Assembly: GCF_025947065.1 (NCBI RefSeq)
Contig: NZ_CP109994.1
Coordinates: 3,162,001-3,226,000, forward strand
Length of the DNA stretch: 64,000 nt
Reading direction: 5' to 3'
Source of the DNA: Flavobacterium sp. N1736
Lineage (GTDB): Bacteria; Bacteroidota; Bacteroidia; Flavobacteriales; Flavobacteriaceae
Below the pieces are notes generated by a model that was not told the origin of the DNA, ran no database searches, and saw nothing but the letters and a program-made list of their open reading frames with translations. Below are positions 42,212 to 51,023 of the stretch, one piece after another. The position numbers and the translations under genes were made by a program. Numbering within the stretch: the first letter of the stretch is position 1; each line of letters begins with the position of its first letter.

Positions 42212-43354
42212 TTATCCCGCAATTACGGATCTTGAAATTACGATTTTCTGAATTTCTGAAGTTCCTTCATAAATCTGAGTAATTTTTGCATCACGCATAA
42301 AACGCTCAACATGATATTCTTTTACGTAACCATTTCCACCGTGAATCTGAACCGCTTCAACAGCAGTATCCATAGCAACTTGCGAAGCAAATAATTTTGC
42401 CATTGCACCACTCACATCATAGTTTTTATTCTGGTCTTTATCCCATGCCGCTTTCATGCATAAATGACGTGCCGCTTCGATATTTACAGCCATATCTGCC
42501 AATTTAAACGCAATTGCCTGATGATTGCAGATTTCAGTTCCAAAAGCTTTTCTTTCTTTCGAATATTTCAAAGCTAATTCATAAGCTCCGGAAGCAATTC
42601 CTAAAGCCTGAGAAGCAATCCCAATACGACCGCCGGCAAGAGTTTTCATTGCAAACTTAAACCCGAAACCATCTTCTCCAATTCTGTTTTCTTTAGGAAC
42701 CTTTACATCACTAAACATTAAAGAGTGTGTATCAGAACCACGAATTCCCATTTTTTGTTCTTTAGGACCAACAGAAAAACCAGGCATATCTTTCGTCATA
42801 ATCAAAGCATTGATTCCTTTATGTTTCTTTTCAGGATGCGTTTGAGCGATTACCAAATAAACCGATGCTGTGTTTCCGTTCGTAATCCAGTTTTTTGTAC
42901 CGTTTACCAAATAATGATCTCCCATATCAATAGCAGTCGTTTTTTGAGAAGTAGCATCACTTCCGGCTTCCGGCTCACTTAAACAAAATGCGCCGTGAAT
43001 TTCACCGGATGCCAGACCCGGTAAATATTTTTGTTTTTGTTCCTCCGTTCCAAATTCCTGTAAACCCCAACAAACTAATGAGTTATTTACAGACATTACT
43101 ACAGAAGCCGAAGCATCAACTTTAGAAATTTCCTCCATAGCAATCACGTACGAAATAGCATCTAAGCCGCTTCCGCCGTATTTAGGATCAACCATCATTC
43201 CCATGAAGCCTAGTTGTCCCATTTTTTTTACCTGTTCTGTTGGAAAAATTTGTTTTTCGTCGCGTTCGATAACACCCGGCAACAATTCGTTTTGGGCAAA
43301 ATCTCTCGCAGCTTGTTGAATCATTAAATGTTCTTCGGTAAGATTGAAATCCAT
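42212..43354 (-). CDS. Acyl-CoA dehydrogenase
   Basis: I use the ATG at 43354 (380 residues, MDFNLTEEHLMIQQAARDF), the usual start; the ATG at 43381 adds nine residues (MSKTKNKRT). FAD-binding and acyl-CoA-binding motifs are present: GAFCLSEPEAGSDATSQKTTA (about 118-138), WITNGNTASVYLV and ALQALGIASGAYELALKYSKERKAFG-like segments. The catalytic Glu is Glu363 in YEGTSEIQ, the short-/medium-chain position. It oxidises an acyl-CoA in fatty-acid or branched-chain amino-acid breakdown. Monocistronic with its own terminator. Confidence 0.95.
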   Translation of the reverse strand: MDFNLTEEHLMIQQAARDFAQNELLPGVIERDEKQIFPTEQVKKMGQLGFMGMMVDPKYGGSGLDAISYVIAMEEISKVDASASVVMSVNNSLVCWGLQEFGTEEQKQKYLPGLASGEIHGAFCLSEPEAGSDATSQKTTAIDMGDHYLVNGTKNWITNGNTASVYLVIAQTHPEKKHKGINALIMTKDMPGFSVGPKEQKMGIRGSDTHSLMFSDVKVPKENRIGEDGFGFKFAMKTLAGGRIGIASQALGIASGAYELALKYSKERKAFGTEICNHQAIAFKLADMAVNIEAARHLCMKAAWDKDQNKNYDVSGAMAKLFASQVAMDTAVEAVQIHGGNGYVKEYHVERFMRDAKITQIYEGTSEIQKIVISRSVIAG

Positions 43355-43820
43355 AGTTCTTTTATTTTTTGTTTTTGACAAACCAAATTTTCAAAATATT
43401 TGATTTAGGCAATGGTTTTTTGTGTTTTTTGAATTGCTTTTTGTGTACCCGAATAAAGGCTTCCAAAGATAATTTTTAAAGTCGAATTAACAATGCGTGC
43501 ATATAATTTTAAGAAATTAGCAAGGATCACGATAACGTTTTCGTGATTATATTGAATAATACACTTGATAACATCAATTTTACAACATTTTCTTTAAAAT
43601 TTAAGAATTAAGCTAGTGATAAAAAAACATTAATTCTAAAGCTTTACACAATAACAATTTCAAAAAAACCAAAAGCATCAAAACCACGTATATGTACGTA
43701 AAACAAGTCTTACTAATTTGATTATGAATACACTACAAAAGAAAAAATATTTTTAATGTGTTAAAAAATCAAAAAATTAACATTAATTTTGCCTAAAAAA
43801 AAATAAACAATCGATAGAGT
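43355..43820. other. 466-bp divergent intergenic region
   Basis: This AT-rich gap lies between the acyl-CoA dehydrogenase gene and the chalcone-isomerase-like gene. No ORF, RNA gene or strong repeat was seen. A TAATTTTG -7 element lies at 43784-43791, 29 bp before the plus-strand ATG. The gap is unusually long for this region, so more regulatory sites are possible. Confidence 0.45.
43784..43791 (+). promoter_or_regulatory. Putative -7 element of the chalcone-isomerase-like gene
   Basis: TAATTTTG matches TAnnTTTG; the -33 box is not clear. Confidence 0.4.
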
Positions 43821-44396
43821 ATGAAAAAGATTTTACTATTATTTACATTCATTTTAAGCTTTCAATTTTCAACAGTTTCTGCACAAACTCACCTTGAGGT
43901 AAACGGCGTTACTGTACCAAGAAAAATTGAATTTCAAAACAAAACTTTACAACTTAACGGCGCCGGCGGAAGATCTAAAATGTGGTTAGAAGTTTATGTT
44001 CAGGCTTTATATTTATCTCAATTAAGCCAGGATCCGAAATTCATTATTGACAGCAATACTGAAATGGCGATTCGAATTGAAATCACATCATCTATGGTTT
44101 CTTCAAACAAATTAACGAAAGCAATGAATGCAGGTTTTGAAAAATCAGCGGGAAGTAATTTGGAAGAATTAAGACCGAGAATTGAAGATTTTAAAAAGTT
44201 ATTAAGTGATCCTATCACAGAAAAAGATGTGTTTATTTTGGCATACAACCCTTTTGACCAAACGATCAACGTAATTAAAAATGATGTTCCAAAAGGAAAA
44301 ATACCGGGATTTGATTTCAAAAAAGCATTATTCGGAATCTGGTTATCTGACAAACCGGTTGACGACACATTGAAAAAACATTTATTAGGACAATAA
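43821..44396 (+). CDS. Chalcone-isomerase-like secreted protein
   Basis: The 191-residue product has a signal peptide (MKKILLLFTFILSFQFSTVSAQ). The conserved chalcone-isomerase fold pattern follows: EVNGVTVPRKIEFQNKTLQLNGAGGRSKMWLEVYVQALYL (about 26-66), then MAIRIEITSSMVSSNKLTKAMNAGFEKSAG (about 83-112) and GFDFKKALFGIWLSDKPVD (about 165-183). Bacterial members of this fold usually lack flavonoid activity and may bind fatty acids; function here is unknown. Monocistronic with a strong terminator. Confidence 0.85.
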   Translation: MKKILLLFTFILSFQFSTVSAQTHLEVNGVTVPRKIEFQNKTLQLNGAGGRSKMWLEVYVQALYLSQLSQDPKFIIDSNTEMAIRIEITSSMVSSNKLTKAMNAGFEKSAGSNLEELRPRIEDFKKLLSDPITEKDVFILAYNPFDQTINVIKNDVPKGKIPGFDFKKALFGIWLSDKPVDDTLKKHLLGQ

Positions 44397-44421
44397 ATTT
44401 CCTGATTTCCTTATACATTTT

Positions 44422-44460
44422 AAAGCCGAAAACTATTACGTTTTCGGCTTTATTTTTTTA
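44422..44460 (+). terminator. Terminator of the chalcone-isomerase-like gene
   Basis: AAAGCCGAAAAC pairs perfectly with GTTTTCGGCTTT around TATTAC and is followed by ATTTTTTT. Confidence 0.88.
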
Positions 44461-44540
44461 TTGAAGAAAATTGACGTAAAATACATTATTCGCATTATTC
44501 TATTTTATACTTTTACACAAAATAAACATATCTTAACAAA

Positions 44541-45767
44541 ATGAAAGATTTATTACAGCAATTTGAAAATAAAGAACCTGAAATTGTTTTTAACTGGAAA
44601 GATTCTGAAACAGAAGCTGAAGGTTGGACAGTAATTAATTCACTTCGTGGAGGAGCCGCAGGAGGTGGAACAAGAATGAGAAAAGGCTTGGATATGAACG
44701 AAGTTTTATCATTGGCAAAAACAATGGAAGTAAAATTCTCCGTTTCAGGTCCTGCAATTGGCGGTGCTAAATCCGGAATTAATTTTGACCCGAATGATCC
44801 TCGTAAAAAAGGTGTTTTGCAACGTTGGTACAAAGCGGTTTCACCTTTATTAAAAAGTTATTACGGAACCGGTGGTGATTTAAATGTCGATGAAATTCAC
44901 GAAGTTATCCCAATGACCGAAGAGTGTGGCGTTTGGCATCCGCAGGAAGGTGTTTTTAACGGACATTTTAAACCAACCGAAGCAGATAAAATCAATAGAA
45001 TTGGACAATTACGTCAAGGTGTAATTAAGGTAATCGAAAATCCTAAATTTTCACCGGATGTAACCCGCAAATATACTGTTGCTGATATGATTACCGGTTA
45101 CGGTGTTGCCGAAGCAGTTCGTCATTTCTATGCTACTTACGGCGGAGAAATTAAAGGCAAAAAAGCAATCGTTCAGGGATTTGGAAACGTAGGTTCTGCT
45201 GCTGCTTTTTATTTAGCAGAAATGGGTGCAAAAGTAATTGGAATTATTGATCGCGACGGAGGTTTGATTAAAGAAGAAGGTTTTTCATTTGAAGAAATCA
45301 GAACGTTGTTCTTAAATAAAGACGGAAATAAATTGGTTGCCGACAATATGATTCCGTTTGAGGAAATCAATTCAAAAATATGGACAATTGGTGCTGAAAT
45401 TTTCACTCCTTGTGCCGCTTCAAGATTAGTACAACAAACTCAAATTGACAGTTTAATTTCAAACGGATTAGAAGTGATTTCATGCGGGGCGAATGTTCCT
45501 TTTGCAGACAAAGAAATTTTCTTCGGATCTATTATGGAAGAAGTAGATCATAAAGTAAGTTTGATTCCTGATTTTATTTCAAACTGCGGAATGGCGAGAG
45601 TTTTTGCTTATTTCATGGAGAAAAAAGTGCAAATGACAGATGAGGCAATCTTTAATGATACTTCAGAAACTATAAAAAATGCGATTGTAAAAGCCCACGC
45701 TTTAAATTCGTCAAAAACAAATATTAGTGCAACTGCTTTTGAGATTGCATTGAAACAATTAGTATAA
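44541..45767 (+). CDS. Glu/Leu/Phe/Val dehydrogenase family enzyme
   Basis: The 408-residue NAD(P)-dependent amino-acid dehydrogenase has the substrate-side block RGGAAGGGTRMRKGLDMNEVLSLAKTMEVKFSVSGPAIGGAKSGINFDP (about 36-84) with the catalytic lysine in GGAKSG. The Rossmann motif VQGFGNVGSAAAFYLAEMGAKVIGIID covers about 212-238. The N-terminal region differs from typical NADP glutamate dehydrogenase, and the exact amino acid is not decidable from sequence alone. It oxidatively deaminates an amino acid or does the reverse. Followed by a terminator and a palindrome. Confidence 0.88.
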   Translation: MKDLLQQFENKEPEIVFNWKDSETEAEGWTVINSLRGGAAGGGTRMRKGLDMNEVLSLAKTMEVKFSVSGPAIGGAKSGINFDPNDPRKKGVLQRWYKAVSPLLKSYYGTGGDLNVDEIHEVIPMTEECGVWHPQEGVFNGHFKPTEADKINRIGQLRQGVIKVIENPKFSPDVTRKYTVADMITGYGVAEAVRHFYATYGGEIKGKKAIVQGFGNVGSAAAFYLAEMGAKVIGIIDRDGGLIKEEGFSFEEIRTLFLNKDGNKLVADNMIPFEEINSKIWTIGAEIFTPCAASRLVQQTQIDSLISNGLEVISCGANVPFADKEIFFGSIMEEVDHKVSLIPDFISNCGMARVFAYFMEKKVQMTDEAIFNDTSETIKNAIVKAHALNSSKTNISATAFEIALKQLV

Positions 45768-45789
45768 TTTTTTTATACTTTATTTCTAA

Positions 45790-45825
45790 GCGGGCTAAAT
45801 TAATTTTTAGCTCGTTTTTTTTTGC
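45790..45825 (+). terminator. Terminator of the amino-acid dehydrogenase gene
   Basis: GCGGGCTAAA and TTTAGCTCG pair with one G-U position and are followed by a run of nine T residues. Confidence 0.75.
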
Positions 45826-45873
45826 CACAGATTATTGGATTAAGAGGATTTTAACTTTACCGTAAAAGTTTCC

Positions 45874-45950
45874 CGCAGATTTGGCAGATTGAGCAGATTT
45901 TTTTCTTTTTAATTTTTTAATTTAAATCTGCTCAATCTGCCAAATCTGCG
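45874..45950. repeat. 27-bp perfect palindrome (CGCAGATTTGGCAGATTGAG arms)
   Basis: The arms 45874-45900 and 45924-45950 are exact complements with a 23-nt loop. A related half-arm occurs at 23866-23893. Confidence 0.85.
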
Positions 45951-46055
45951 AGCAAAAAACAATAGCTTACAAAATCAATACTAACCATTGTTTCTAAACA
46001 ATTTTTACTACTTTTAAACGTTTTTATTAAATACATTTCAAAATTCAGAATCAAA

Positions 46056-46958
46056 ATGAGTTCCACAGTTTCTTCAGATAAAAAGAAATCATTACTACTC
46101 ACCACAGCGATATATGCGGTAATTATACTATTACTGTTTTTTATACGTTTTTGGCCGCCATATAATCCGGAAAATAACGTAGCTCTTGCAGAAGGCGGCG
46201 GTGGCGGTGGCGTGACCGTAAATTTTGGAGACAGCGATTTAGGATCCGGAGCGAATTATAAAAGTGAAGTTCTCGATGTTAAAAACGAAGCAAAGGCAAC
46301 TCCTGCAAAAGCAACTCCCGACGAAGCGATAATTACTCAGGAAAATACAGCAGATGATGATAATGACGTCGTTATTCCTGTAAAGGAAAAACCTAAAAAA
46401 CCGACTCCTGTCGAAAAACCGGAAACAAAACCAGTACCCCAAAAACCAAAAGTTTCGAATTCTACAAATGATGCTTTATCCAGCATTTTAAAAGGATCAA
46501 ACAAAGGCGGAGACGGAGACGATAAAGCAGCAGGAAACAAAGGAAAGGCAAACGGAAGTCTGGGTTCTAACGGTTACTACGGAACCGGAGGTTCTGGTGG
46601 CGGAACTGGCGGAGGAAACGGAACAGGAAATGGTATTGGTACCGGAAGCGGTTACGGAGCCGGAAGCGGCGGAGGTTCCGGCGGCGGATCAGGATATTCG
46701 TTAGGAAACAGAAAAGCATTATCGAAACCTGCACCAAAATATACCTGTAACGAAGAAGGAAAAGTAGTTGTAGAAGTTACAGTCGATCAAAACGGAAAAA
46801 CAATCAGCGCAACTCCAGGAATTAAAGGCACAACAAATACAGCAAGCTGTTTATTAGAACAAGCCAAAATTGCTGCCATGAATACAAAATGGTCTCCTGA
46901 TGATAATGCAGCTGCAAAACAGGTTGGTAAAATTGTTTATAATTTCAGTTTGAATTAA
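46056..46958 (+). CDS. TonB-family energy transducer with glycine-rich linker
   Basis: The 300-residue protein has one N-terminal membrane helix (about 14-31), then a periplasmic part with PEKPKKPTPVEKPETKPVPQKP-like Lys-Pro/Glu-Pro run (about 107-131). A Gly/Ser-rich linker follows (about 172-218), and the C-terminal domain VVVEVTVDQNGKTISATPGIKGTTNTASCLLEQAKIAA (about 238-275) resembles the TonB/TolA C-terminal fold. It should carry proton-motive energy from ExbB/ExbD to outer-membrane receptors such as the one at 10491. It faces exbD convergently instead of sharing its operon. Confidence 0.85.
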   Translation: MSSTVSSDKKKSLLLTTAIYAVIILLLFFIRFWPPYNPENNVALAEGGGGGGVTVNFGDSDLGSGANYKSEVLDVKNEAKATPAKATPDEAIITQENTADDDNDVVIPVKEKPKKPTPVEKPETKPVPQKPKVSNSTNDALSSILKGSNKGGDGDDKAAGNKGKANGSLGSNGYYGTGGSGGGTGGGNGTGNGIGTGSGYGAGSGGGSGGGSGYSLGNRKALSKPAPKYTCNEEGKVVVEVTVDQNGKTISATPGIKGTTNTASCLLEQAKIAAMNTKWSPDDNAAAKQVGKIVYNFSLN

Positions 46959-46980
46959 ACACGAATTTCACTGATTAACA

Positions 46981-47028
46981 CAAATAAAAAAGGCTTTCTG
47001 AAATGTTTCAGAAAGCCTTTTTTATTTG
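46981..47028. terminator. 23-bp perfect hairpin, bidirectional terminator after tonB
   Basis: CAAATAAAAAAGGCTTTCTG-led arm (46981-47003) and its exact complement (47006-47028) meet with only two nucleotides between them. The outer A/T ends give T-runs in both directions. Confidence 0.9.
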
Positions 47029-47116
47029 TCCTTGTGAGGAACGAAGCAACCACATTCAGAGAGCGACGTACTTTATGGATTAAGCCCGCGAGATTCCTTC
47101 GTTCCTCGCAATGACA
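47027..47116. repeat. Imperfect GAGGAACGAAG / CTTCGTTCCTC palindromic element
   Basis: TTGTGAGGAACGAAGCAA (47032-47049) faces AGATTCCTTCGTTCCTCGCA (47091-47110). The arms are close to the outer arms of 56821-56927 and to the half element at 29490-29516. It lies between the convergent tonB and exbD genes. Confidence 0.75.
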
Positions 47117-47130
47117 TAAAATGCGGTTAA

Positions 47131-47526
47131 TTACTTCGGGCTAGTAGCAATTACAAACTTTAGATTGTTCTTCACTCCTATTTGCAATACATCAACTAAA
47201 TCCTGTACTTGCAAATTAAACGGAATTCTAACGACAACAGTTTGTTGTTTATCTGCTCCAATTTTTGCCATTAAACTTGTTTCCAGATTTTCGAAATCCA
47301 CAGGTTCTTTGTCGATATAGAATTTTTTATCTTCTGTAACCGATAAACTGATTAATTGTTTATTGGTTTTTTCATTTGATTTCGCTTTTGGTAACGTCAT
47401 TTTAATAACATTAGGATTTGCTAGCGTTGATATAATTAAGAAAAACAACAGCAAGAAAAACATAATATCACTTAGTGATGAAGTCGCCACTTCGGCATGA
47501 AATCTTCTTTTCCTTTTAATAGACAT
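47131..47526 (-). CDS. exbD: ExbD-family biopolymer transport protein
   Basis: The 131-residue protein has one N-terminal membrane helix (about 19-36) with the essential Asp20 in SLSDIMFFLLLFFL. The periplasmic part follows, with VIKMTLPKAKSNEKTNKQLISLSVTEDKKFYID (about 44-75). It forms the proton channel with ExbB and drives TonB. It starts 3 bp after exbB on the same strand, so they are an operon; tonB is the convergent neighbour. Confidence 0.93.
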   Translation of the reverse strand: MSIKRKRRFHAEVATSSLSDIMFFLLLFFLIISTLANPNVIKMTLPKAKSNEKTNKQLISLSVTEDKKFYIDKEPVDFENLETSLMAKIGADKQQTVVVRIPFNLQVQDLVDVLQIGVKNNLKFVIATSPK

Positions 47527-47529
47527 AAC

Positions 47530-48225
47530 TTACGATCTTTGAATTATGTTTACAAATTCCAGTATTTGTTTTTGAATTTTCAAGGCAAAATCATCAATTT
47601 TTCCGTTCAGTAAATGGTAAGCACTATAGGCAATAATACCCACGATAAGTCCTGAACCAGAACTGATCATTTTTTCGTATAAACCTCCGGAGATATTACC
47701 AATACTAATATTCTCTGTAACCGAAATGCTATAGAAAATCTTAATAACTCCCGAAATTGTTCCAATAAAACCAAGAGTTGGTGCAATACCCGCAATAAGT
47801 CCAAGATGACCTAAACGTCTTTCCATTTCACCAATTTCAATATCGGCAGCGCGGTCCATATTTGATTCGATTTCAGCGATTGGTCTTCCAATAACTAAAA
47901 CTCCTTCTTTCAAAATATTTCCTGCAGCTGTATTGCTTCTTTCTACAATCGTTCTCGCCAACTCAATATTTCCGGCATTTAGCTTATCACCAACATCCTG
48001 CATTAATCTTGCATCGATTCTCGAAGCTTTACTAATATATAAGTAACGTTCAAAAATCACATAAATCGTATAAAACAGTAAAATGGCAATTGGTATTAAG
48101 AAAAAACCTCCCTTTAAGATAAATCCTAAAACAGAGATTTCAGTATTTGGTGCAATTTTTTCGATAACTACGTTAGATGCGGCGTTTGCGATGGTATCTG
48201 TTTGTAATTGAATGAAGCTAAACAT
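47530..48225 (-). CDS. exbB: ExbB/TolQ/MotA-family proton channel protein
   Basis: The 231-residue protein has three membrane helices: about 30-50, about 137-160 and about 180-200. The conserved block RRLGHLGLIAGIAPTLGFIGTISGVIKIF (about 134-162) and YEKMISSGSGLIVGIIAYSAYHLL (about 181-204) is diagnostic. It is the first gene of the exbB-exbD operon. By family knowledge the complex converts proton flow into movement of TonB. Confidence 0.93.
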   Translation of the reverse strand: MFSFIQLQTDTIANAASNVVIEKIAPNTEISVLGFILKGGFFLIPIAILLFYTIYVIFERYLYISKASRIDARLMQDVGDKLNAGNIELARTIVERSNTAAGNILKEGVLVIGRPIAEIESNMDRAADIEIGEMERRLGHLGLIAGIAPTLGFIGTISGVIKIFYSISVTENISIGNISGGLYEKMISSGSGLIVGIIAYSAYHLLNGKIDDFALKIQKQILEFVNIIQRS

Positions 48226-48356
48226 ATTTTAATTCTTGTTTTTAATAATTAATTCTAAAAAATATTTCAATTTTGCATTAAAGATAATTTCACTGTAATA
48301 TTAAACTAAAAAAACCGGAAATTATTTCAATTCACAACTATTTTATCCAAAAAATA

Positions 48357-49583
48357 ATGAACTATCAGGAAACAACAAATTGGATGTTTAACCAATTGCC
48401 CATGTATCAGCTTCAGGGTGCTTCGGCTTACAAAGAAGATTTAACCAACATTAAGTTGCTTGCGGCGCATCTTGATAATCCACAAAATCAGTTAAAATGC
48501 ATTCATGTTGCGGGAACTAATGGAAAAGGTTCTACATCGCATATGCTGGCTTCGGTTTTGCAGGAAGCGGGTTATAAAGTTGGCTTGTATACTTCGCCGC
48601 ATTTAAAAGATTTCAGAGAAAGAATTAAAATCAATGGCGAAGATATTTCAGAAGATTTTGTTATTGAATTTGTAGCCAAACATAAAGACTTTTTTGAAGC
48701 AAATGACATGAGTTTTTTCGAAATGTCTGTTGGTTTGGCATTTGATTATTTTGCTGCAGAGAAAACAGATATTGCCATTATTGAAGTTGGTTTGGGCGGA
48801 AGATTAGACGCTACCAATATTATTACGCCCTTAATTTCGGTTATAACCAATATCGATCTGGATCATACACAGTTTTTAGGAAACACAACAACAGCAATTG
48901 CAGGTGAAAAAGCCGGAATTATTAAGCCAAATGTTCCCGTAGTAATTGGAGAATATACAGAAGAAACAGAAGCCGTATTTTTAGCTAAAGCCAAAGAAAA
49001 TAATGCGCCAATTTATTTTGCTGCTGATTTAATCTCGGGTGTTTTCCCGTCTGATTTACTTGGTGATTATCAATTTCATAATAAAAAAACCGTTCAGCAA
49101 GTTGTTGTTGTTTTAAACTCACAAACTGATTTTAAAGTTTCTGTTGATAATCTAAAAAGCGGTTTGTTAAATACCATAAAAAATACCGGCTTACAAGGAA
49201 GATGGCAGCAGTTGGGTGAAAATCCGAAAATAATTTGTGACACGGCACACAACAAACACGGTTTAGCAGTGGTGATGAATCAAATTCAGAAAGAAAAATT
49301 TGAGAACTTACATATTGTTTTAGGAGTTGTAAATGACAAAGACCTGGATTCTATTTTACCGCTTTTTCCTAAAGAAGCAAAATATTATTTCTGCAGGCCC
49401 AATTCGTCACGTGGTTTAGCGACCGTAATATTAAAAGATGCAGCAAAAAAATACGATTTAATTGGCGAAAAATACAATTCTGTTGAAGATGCTTTCGCGG
49501 AAGCAAAGAAAAACGCATCCAAAAATGATTTTATTTATGTTGGCGGAAGCACTTTTGTTGTAGCCGAATTGCCTTTAAACTAA
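48357..49583 (+). CDS. folC: Folylpolyglutamate synthase / dihydrofolate synthase
   Basis: The 408-residue Mur-ligase-fold enzyme has the ATP loop GTNGKGST at residues 53-60, the folate-side block LYTSPHLKDFRERIKINGE (about 77-95), IIEVGLGGRLDATN (about 142-155) and VITNIDLDHTQFLG (about 162-175). ICDTAHNKHGL (about 297-307) is the C-terminal motif. It adds glutamates to folates and converts dihydropteroate to dihydrofolate. It lies divergently from exbB (131-bp gap). Length is normal for bacterial FolC. Confidence 0.96.
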   Translation: MNYQETTNWMFNQLPMYQLQGASAYKEDLTNIKLLAAHLDNPQNQLKCIHVAGTNGKGSTSHMLASVLQEAGYKVGLYTSPHLKDFRERIKINGEDISEDFVIEFVAKHKDFFEANDMSFFEMSVGLAFDYFAAEKTDIAIIEVGLGGRLDATNIITPLISVITNIDLDHTQFLGNTTTAIAGEKAGIIKPNVPVVIGEYTEETEAVFLAKAKENNAPIYFAADLISGVFPSDLLGDYQFHNKKTVQQVVVVLNSQTDFKVSVDNLKSGLLNTIKNTGLQGRWQQLGENPKIICDTAHNKHGLAVVMNQIQKEKFENLHIVLGVVNDKDLDSILPLFPKEAKYYFCRPNSSRGLATVILKDAAKKYDLIGEKYNSVEDAFAEAKKNASKNDFIYVGGSTFVVAELPLN

Positions 49584-49693
49584 ACCCGATTAAGATTATT
49601 TTAAAAAGTTTAAAAAATTCACTTTTATAATAAATTCAAAGCCAGCAAGATATAAGACTCAAGCAAAAAAGTTTGATTTTTTAATGAAATTTC

Positions 49694-49724
49694 TTTGCAG
49701 AACTCAAAAACTAGCGTATATTTG
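49694..49724 (+). promoter_or_regulatory. Promoter of tRNA-Val
   Basis: TTTG (49694-49697), exactly 19 nt, then TATATTTG (49717-49724) is a full match to the Bacteroidota TTTG-N19-TAnnTTTG consensus, 38 bp before the tRNA 5' end. Confidence 0.75.
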
Positions 49725-49762
49725 CACTCGCAATCACAAAATGATAGCAACCTAGTAAAATA

Positions 49763-49837
49763 GGGCGATTAGCTCAGCTGGTTCAGAGCACCTCGTTTAC
49801 ACCGAGGGGGTCGGGGGTTCGAACCCCTCATCGCCCA
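49763..49837 (+). tRNA. tRNA-Val (anticodon TAC), with encoded CCA
   Basis: The acceptor stem GGGCGAT pairs with ATCGCCC, and the D-arm GCTC/GAGC follows. The anticodon stem CCTCG/CGAGG encloses the loop TTTACAC, so the anticodon is TAC at 49798-49800. The T-arm is GGGGTTCGAACCCC, the discriminator is A at 49837, and CCA is encoded at 49838-49840. All four stems are fully paired. Confidence 0.97.
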
Positions 49838-49840
49838 CCA

Positions 49841-49874
49841 AAAAACTCCATTAGAAATAATGGAGTTTTTTTTA
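49841..49874 (+). terminator. Terminator directly after tRNA-Val
   Basis: AAAAACTCCA (49841-49850) pairs exactly with TGGAGTTTTT (49861-49870), followed by TTT. The tRNA is therefore a single-gene unit. Confidence 0.9.
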
Positions 49875-49994
49875 TGTTTTATATTTTGCTTTAGTATCAC
49901 ATTCTTGTGGAATAAGTCAAATGGTGTAAAGTATAAAAAATTACCCGCAAACTTTGTCATTCCAAGGAATGACATACAGTAAAAAACACAATCT

Positions 49995-50095
49995 TGTCAT
50001 TTCGACCGAAGGAGAAATCACATTCGAAATTCCACAATTAGAATCGTCAATCTTTGTAGAGTTACATGTGCGATTTCTCCTTTGTCGAAATGACA
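49995..50095. repeat. 101-bp palindromic element, CAATCTTTGT-core family (copy 2)
   Basis: The arms begin TGTCATTTCGACCGAAGGAG and end with its near complement (imperfect). The interior TCCACAATTAGAATCGTCAA TCTTTGTAGA matches copy 1 at 10343-10442. The element ends 8 bp before the stop codon of the following minus-strand gene. Confidence 0.9.
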
Positions 50096-50102
50096 AAAAC
50101 TC

Positions 50103-50363
50103 CTATTTCAAACCTCGCTCTTTTAAAAGATCTTCCAATTCCTTATTCTTGTATTTTGAATTATTGATCAATTTATAGGCAAAAAATAAAGGAATTAATG
50201 TCAAAAGTCCTAAGGCGCTTTTCAGGAAACTGTAAAATACAATTCCAATCAAAAACCCAATTAATAAAGCATTAATCACAGCAGCTGATTTCATTTTTTT
50301 GCTTCCTGCAACAATTCCTGATCTGTTAATTCTGATAGTTCTTTTTTTTCCATTGATTATCAT
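50103..50363 (-). CDS. Small hypothetical membrane protein
   Basis: I use the ATG at 50363 (86 residues); the TTG at 50369 would add only MK. Two membrane helices are predicted at about 30-48 and 50-66 (AAVINALLIGFLIGIVFYSFLKSALGLLTLIPLFFAYKLI), with basic ends (IINGKKRTIRINRSG; EDLLKERGLK). No family recognised. It is flanked by the palindromic element and the VOC gene. Confidence 0.5.
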   Translation of the reverse strand: MIINGKKRTIRINRSGIVAGSKKMKSAAVINALLIGFLIGIVFYSFLKSALGLLTLIPLFFAYKLINNSKYKNKELEDLLKERGLK

Positions 50364-50420
50364 TTTCAAAATTGTTTTGGTTCATCTTAATAGCAGTTTA
50401 TTATCTGAAATCATATCTGT

Positions 50421-50837
50421 TTAAGGTTCCCAAAGTTCTATTTTATTACCTTCTTCATCCATAATATGGACAAATTTACCATAATCATAAGTCGAAATGT
50501 CGTCAAGAACCGTTACACCGTTTTCTTTAAGTTGTTTTACAAGACCTTCAATATTCTGAACACGGTAATTAATCATAAACTCTTTTTTTGATGGCAAAAA
50601 ATATTCATCTCCATTTTTAAACGGACTCCATTGCAGCAATTCTACCTCTTCTGGATTCTGAATATTTCTGGATTCAAAAGTCGAACCCCATTCATTGACA
50701 TCAAGTCCTAAATTTTTGGCATACCACTCTTTTGTATCTTTCGGATTGTCTGAAAAAAAGAAAATACCGCCAACTCCGGTTACTTTTGGTGTTTTTTCAG
50801 AACCTGAGTTGTCTGATTGATTTTTTGATTCTTCCAT
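50421..50837 (-). CDS. VOC (glyoxalase/bleomycin-resistance) family protein
   Basis: I use the ATG at 50837 (138 residues, MEESKNQSDNSGSEK). The upstream in-frame ATG at 50918 adds 27 residues with no family counterpart. The VOC beta-alpha-beta pattern is TGVGGIFFFSDNPKDTKEWYAKNLGLDVNEWGSTFES (about 19-55) and QNIEGLVKQLKENGVTVLDDISTYDYGKFVHIMDEEGNKIELWEP (about 93-137), ending in the usual metal-ligand Glu. Substrate unknown. Confidence 0.8.
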   Translation of the reverse strand: MEESKNQSDNSGSEKTPKVTGVGGIFFFSDNPKDTKEWYAKNLGLDVNEWGSTFESRNIQNPEEVELLQWSPFKNGDEYFLPSKKEFMINYRVQNIEGLVKQLKENGVTVLDDISTYDYGKFVHIMDEEGNKIELWEP

Positions 50838-50971
50838 AATGTTTTGATTTTTTGGTTGTTTATATACAAATTTAAAAACTATTTCAATCGAAATTATGAT
50901 TGCGTAAAACCTTTCCAAGATACAAATTTTCTTTGATTTGATCTGTAAAATTCACTTTGCGCAAAAAAACC

Positions 50972-51008
50972 AAAACCTCCAAAATCAGATGATTTGGAGG
51001 TTTTTTTA
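50972..51008. terminator. Terminator after the MazG-like gene
   Basis: AAAACCTCCAAA pairs with TTTGGAGGTTTT around ATCAGATGA and is followed by T residues on both strands. It ends the SDR-ABM-AraC-MazG-like operon (minus strand). Confidence 0.85.
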
Positions 51009-51023
51009 TATATACGATTTAAG

